A stretch of DNA of 64,000 nucleotides from Trichoplax adhaerens (lineage: Eukaryota; Placozoa; Uniplacotomia; Trichoplacea; Trichoplacidae). The translations under genes were made by a program, and so were the position numbers. The DNA lies in contig NW_002060958.1 of assembly GCF_000150275.1 (NCBI RefSeq), positions 814,272-878,271 of the forward strand. The letters are read 5' to 3'. This document shows, in pieces, positions 60,308-64,000 of the stretch (its first letter is position 1; each line of letters starts with the position of its first letter). Under the pieces are notes generated by a model that worked only from the letters and a program-made list of their open reading frames with translations, did not search any database and had not been told where the DNA came from.

Positions 60308-61799
60308 TGCCTTAGCGCAGTTAAAAGGTTAAAATACCAAAGATTGAACAGTAAAAATAAGAGATTAAAAATATTATGTAGTTTATTATACTGGGCCCGA
60401 CAGCAACATTTAAGATTAAGAGATTGCCAAAATTACCTAAGTAACAAGAAAGTCAAAATTATGTTATCAAGATTACAAGTATATTATTAATATATCCTGC
60501 TTAGTTCAAAAGTAGTTAATGCTCTGCTTACTTATATAACATTTCTCAATTATTTTATTTCCGATCCTTATTTATGTTAAAGCAAAACATATCTGATATG
60601 GTGCCTTATTTAATAAAGACGCCCTACCAATTGACTTTTGGAAAACGCTTGTAGATGGTTGCAAATCATTTCTTGCTAAATATCCATGCAAAAATATCAA
60701 TGATATGTAATTTATGAGCAGCCTTACTGCTTATAAAAACATAAAGATACAAATATAATCATTAAAATCAACAAGAAGTTAGCCTAAAGATATCGGCAGC
60801 CATGTATACTATCAAACATTTATTTCAGATTTTAAAGATGCAGGATTGAGAAAAATTTATCTCATTTTAAATTTGACTAGAGACTTGAGTATAATCGACC
60901 GAATTATATAATCAAGAACTATGCTAAACGCAACAGAAATAAACAATTTTACGTGTTTAGAGTAAGACTATCTAAACGTGATTGGGTTTATACCCAATAT
61001 TTTGCTCTGGTACCTATAAGTCAACGACTGAATTTCTATGTAGAAAATTATACTTAGATATTAGCATAACGATGCCAAACTGTATGTTTTTGGTCTTTAA
61101 AAGACTTATTAGAGATGTATCGAATCGTTCAGATCGATAATCCCTTTTACTTATGAAAGTTTTTCCTTAATAAGTAACTTCCATTTAACGGTTAAAAGGC
61201 GACTATTTATCTATTTTGCTTTGCATTTTAAAATTGCGTATATAAAATTTTTGAATGTATTTCATTAACGTTATTGCTGAAGAAATTTTAATTCCGTATT
61301 AAAATAAATTTACACTGAAAATGAAATTGTTACTGATAGCTTGCACAATATTTTATTTTGCGACTGAACAAATCATGTTCTGCCAGATTATTATGAGATT
61401 CCATTGCTTTGTATCTACATTTTCGCTTCAATTAAGTAACTACTACGAAATGAAGTGAATGCATGAAATCTCCATTAATAAATTCTATTTAATCTGTTCT
61501 ATTCGTATTGCGTATTAATCTTAAAAGTATGGATTGATTTAATCGAAATTAATCTGCTATCGAAACGTGAAATTACTCCTGAAAGAATTTAAAATAATTT
61601 TCTTTCAATATTCGAAAATAATATAGACAGTTAGTAATGAATAGAAGTATACCTCAATACTCTAGTCTCACTAATCAATCCTTGCACTACAGATTGCAAA
61701 ACTTGAGAATATTAGCTACTCTCAACGTAGCCTAAATGATGGTGCAATTTAGAAGGCACGTAGTTTACGGTAATGAGCGACATACTTTAAAAAATGAAT
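60308..61799. other. 3' flank of the MFS gene and non-coding DNA
   Basis: AATAAA at 60612-60617 is a candidate polyadenylation signal, 305 bp after the stop. No other gene is seen. Confidence 0.5.
60612..60617 (+). terminator. Candidate polyadenylation signal of the MFS gene
   Basis: AATAAA in an AT-rich 3' flank. Other weaker hexamers exist, so this is only the best candidate. Confidence 0.35.
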
Positions 61800-62275
61800 T
61801 ATATTACAAGGAGTAGTATTCAATATGCATTTCACGCACGAGGTACATACAGGAAATAATTGTTATGGTAATTTTTTAATAATAAAAATTAACAGGATAG
61901 ATCTCGAATCCATACGATAGACGATTAAACTCTAGATATTACAAATACCAGATGTATTACAAGAATCAGCATTCGAGATGCATTTCGCACACAAAGTGCA
62001 TACAGGAGATAACTGTAATAGTAATTTTCTCAATAACTAAAAACTACTAAAGCTAACAGAATAAATCTTAAATCTTAATCCATTCGTTAGAGGGTTAAAC
62101 TCTAGATATTACAAATACCAGGTGTATCATATAGATCAGTATTCGATATGTACTTCGCCTGCAAAGTACATGAGGAGATAATTAAAATTTTCTCATTATA
62201 AAATTTAACAGGGCAGGTCTCTAATCCATACGATAGAAGGTTAAACTCTTGATATTATAAATACCAGGCGAATTT
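61800..62275. repeat. Three-copy diverged tandem repeat, period 153-169 bp
   Basis: Units start near 61801, 61954 and 62123. Each begins with a TATTACAAG-like or TATCATATAG block, continues through ATTCGATATG.A.TTCG, a pair of complementary octamers, AACAG and CCATACGATAG.A, and ends GATATTACAAATACCAG. In the third unit ATGTACTT and AAGTACAT form a perfect stem around CGCCTGCA. Confidence 0.8.
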
Positions 62276-64000
62276 AGTTCTACATGAAAACAAAATCTTG
62301 TAACATAGCAATACTTCGATGTTATTATATTTGTTTTAAAATCAATTTCATCTTACGCATAATATATTCATGCATAGCTTAAGATGTTGATAATTAATTT
62401 CATACCAAATTTTAATTCCGTCTTAACTAAGTAGGGTTGAAAGAGCATTCCATACTTTTTCAATTAGTACGATACTTGAAGCTAATCTAATTTTAGTAAG
62501 AATTAATATCAATTACAATATATGAATTTCCTATGATAAAGTGCTAAATTACCACAAGATTTACACATAAACTCGTATCTAGTCAATTTGTAATGTCAAT
62601 TTCGAATCTATTGGTGCCATATTACCAACTTTAGAGTAATTTCTTAATAATATCTTCGTACAACATAATGATCACTGTAATCATTGGCAAGTATGGTATA
62701 TTGCTTTATATTTATATACAGATTGGTCTTTGATTCTCACTGAAAACATTTGCGGTGTGCATATACCTTATACAAGAAAATTTCCGTCTGTTTAGTAAGA
62801 TCGATTAAATTTGTATTTGAATCTGTCTCTAATAATTTGCTTTCATATAACATTTTATGCAACCTTTAAAAATCAATACGATTTTATAATTCCAATTGAA
62901 GCAAAATTAATCATACTTAAATATGACTATTTTTAAACTATTAAATCAATGCATTCCATATTCTACGCGTGATCATGAACAAGCACATAGTTAATTTTAT
63001 AATATTGATGCACGATCTGATAGCATCATTCCATCTGCTTAAGCTAGCGCTAAAATAGTGCTAAACTAATTAGCTATCAATTTAAACGTGAACTATGATA
63101 ATTGTGGATTTATAGAATTACGATAGAACGGGCTAAGAGTTTTCTTATAGATGAAACTATAAATTTCTCTTCGCTTACATCGTACTCTACTAAAATGAAA
63201 TCAAACTTAAAAATTTTAATAGTATCTATCGCTCATTTATCTAATTTATTTATAGAAAGTTAAACCAATCCTTTACAATATGCTCTCTACTATTCTGATA
63301 GCGTATGTTAAGGACTACTCGCCATTGATATATGCTATCAATTCACAGCATCCATTCGCCTCCATACAAACTGGGTCTAAAATATTGCTACTTCACTAAT
63401 CCATTATTTCCTACCCAACTTTGAAGCTAAAATCTAACTTAAACCTATAAATTACAACGCACCTTATGTTACGGCACAAGCAAATATTTCATTATTATAG
63501 TACAGTTTTATATCACATTACAATAAATGGTTAATTCTAAAAGCAAGCATAAATATAAATATAAAAATTATGGTAACAGCTGTCAATAAACGGATCTTTC
63601 ATCGTAAAAATGACCATGATCCATCACGAATATTTTAAAATATTTAAGAGAATAAAGTATCCTGAATTGATATTATACTACTACGCTAAGGCAATTTACT
63701 TTATCAGAACCAATTTATATTATGTCAATAATAACAAAACTTATTAGAATGGATATTAAGAAGCAGAATGATGCACAAGTACCAATGCTTCGAGAGTTCC
63801 AACAGTATCACACTTACAAGCCTAACTTTAATTTTACTATTTTTAAACATTTTGTACTATTTCTTTAGCCTTAACTTAAAATCGGTATCAGGTGATAATC
63901 TACAATGTATTATTTGTTTTATATTTGTATTTAAATTTAGTAAGGTGTCTATTGGACTGCACTATATTTAAATACACACAGTAACTTCGAACGAAAGTCC
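62276..64000. other. Non-coding DNA to the end of the window
   Basis: No gene is supported. The 67-codon frame at 63768-63971 is hydrophobic, without recognisable domain, and most likely chance. Confidence 0.5.

Overview
The window is 64 kb of very AT-rich animal nuclear DNA: five recognisable protein genes, long non-coding stretches, one 50-base assembly gap (19545-19594) and no bacterial-type operons or RNA genes that I can see. Rhodopsin-like GPCRs, an intron-rich amphiphysin/BIN1 gene with GT-AG introns and an MFSD6-type transporter mark a metazoan. Single-exon class A receptor paralogs, small introns and low GC suggest an early-branching animal, with a placozoan (Trichoplax/Hoilungia type) as my best guess. 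That assignment is inference, not proven here.

Genes, all on the + strand: three paralogous intronless class A GPCRs (8611-9615, 27629-28627, 43838-44893), a 14-exon amphiphysin/BIN1-like N-BAR/SH3 gene (51288-55139), and an MFSD6-like major facilitator (58439-60307). The GPCRs share non-canonical TM2, TM6 and TM7 motifs and form one lineage-specific group. The amphiphysin gene has an exon with six acidic NPF repeats between BAR and SH3, and a decayed copy of its exon 9 lies 1.6 kb past the stop codon. The two right-hand genes are ordinary housekeeping or membrane-traffic genes with no evident functional link to the receptors.

The first 38 kb is dotted with short TG...CA elements of about 300-630 bp. 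Most are flanked by perfect 5-bp target duplications. Most carry a TATA box, and several an AATAAA a short way downstream, which is the layout of solo LTRs. I find 12 with boundaries, three of them sitting inside another LTR, plus three LTR-like remnants, and no gag-pol region. Two nearly identical LTRs in opposite orientation (16443-17703 and 20228-20850) have swapped target-site duplications, the signature of an inversion (real or assembly-made) of the 2.5 kb between them, which also contains the gap.

From 47 to 51 kb the composition becomes richer in GC. It holds a fold-back element, a 112-bp tandem array and a 107-110-bp tandem array with an internal CCCGAGTACTCGGG palindrome and higher-order structure, ending about 330 bp before the amphiphysin start codon. 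From 60 kb on the DNA is non-coding, with a three-copy repeat at 61.8-62.3 kb.
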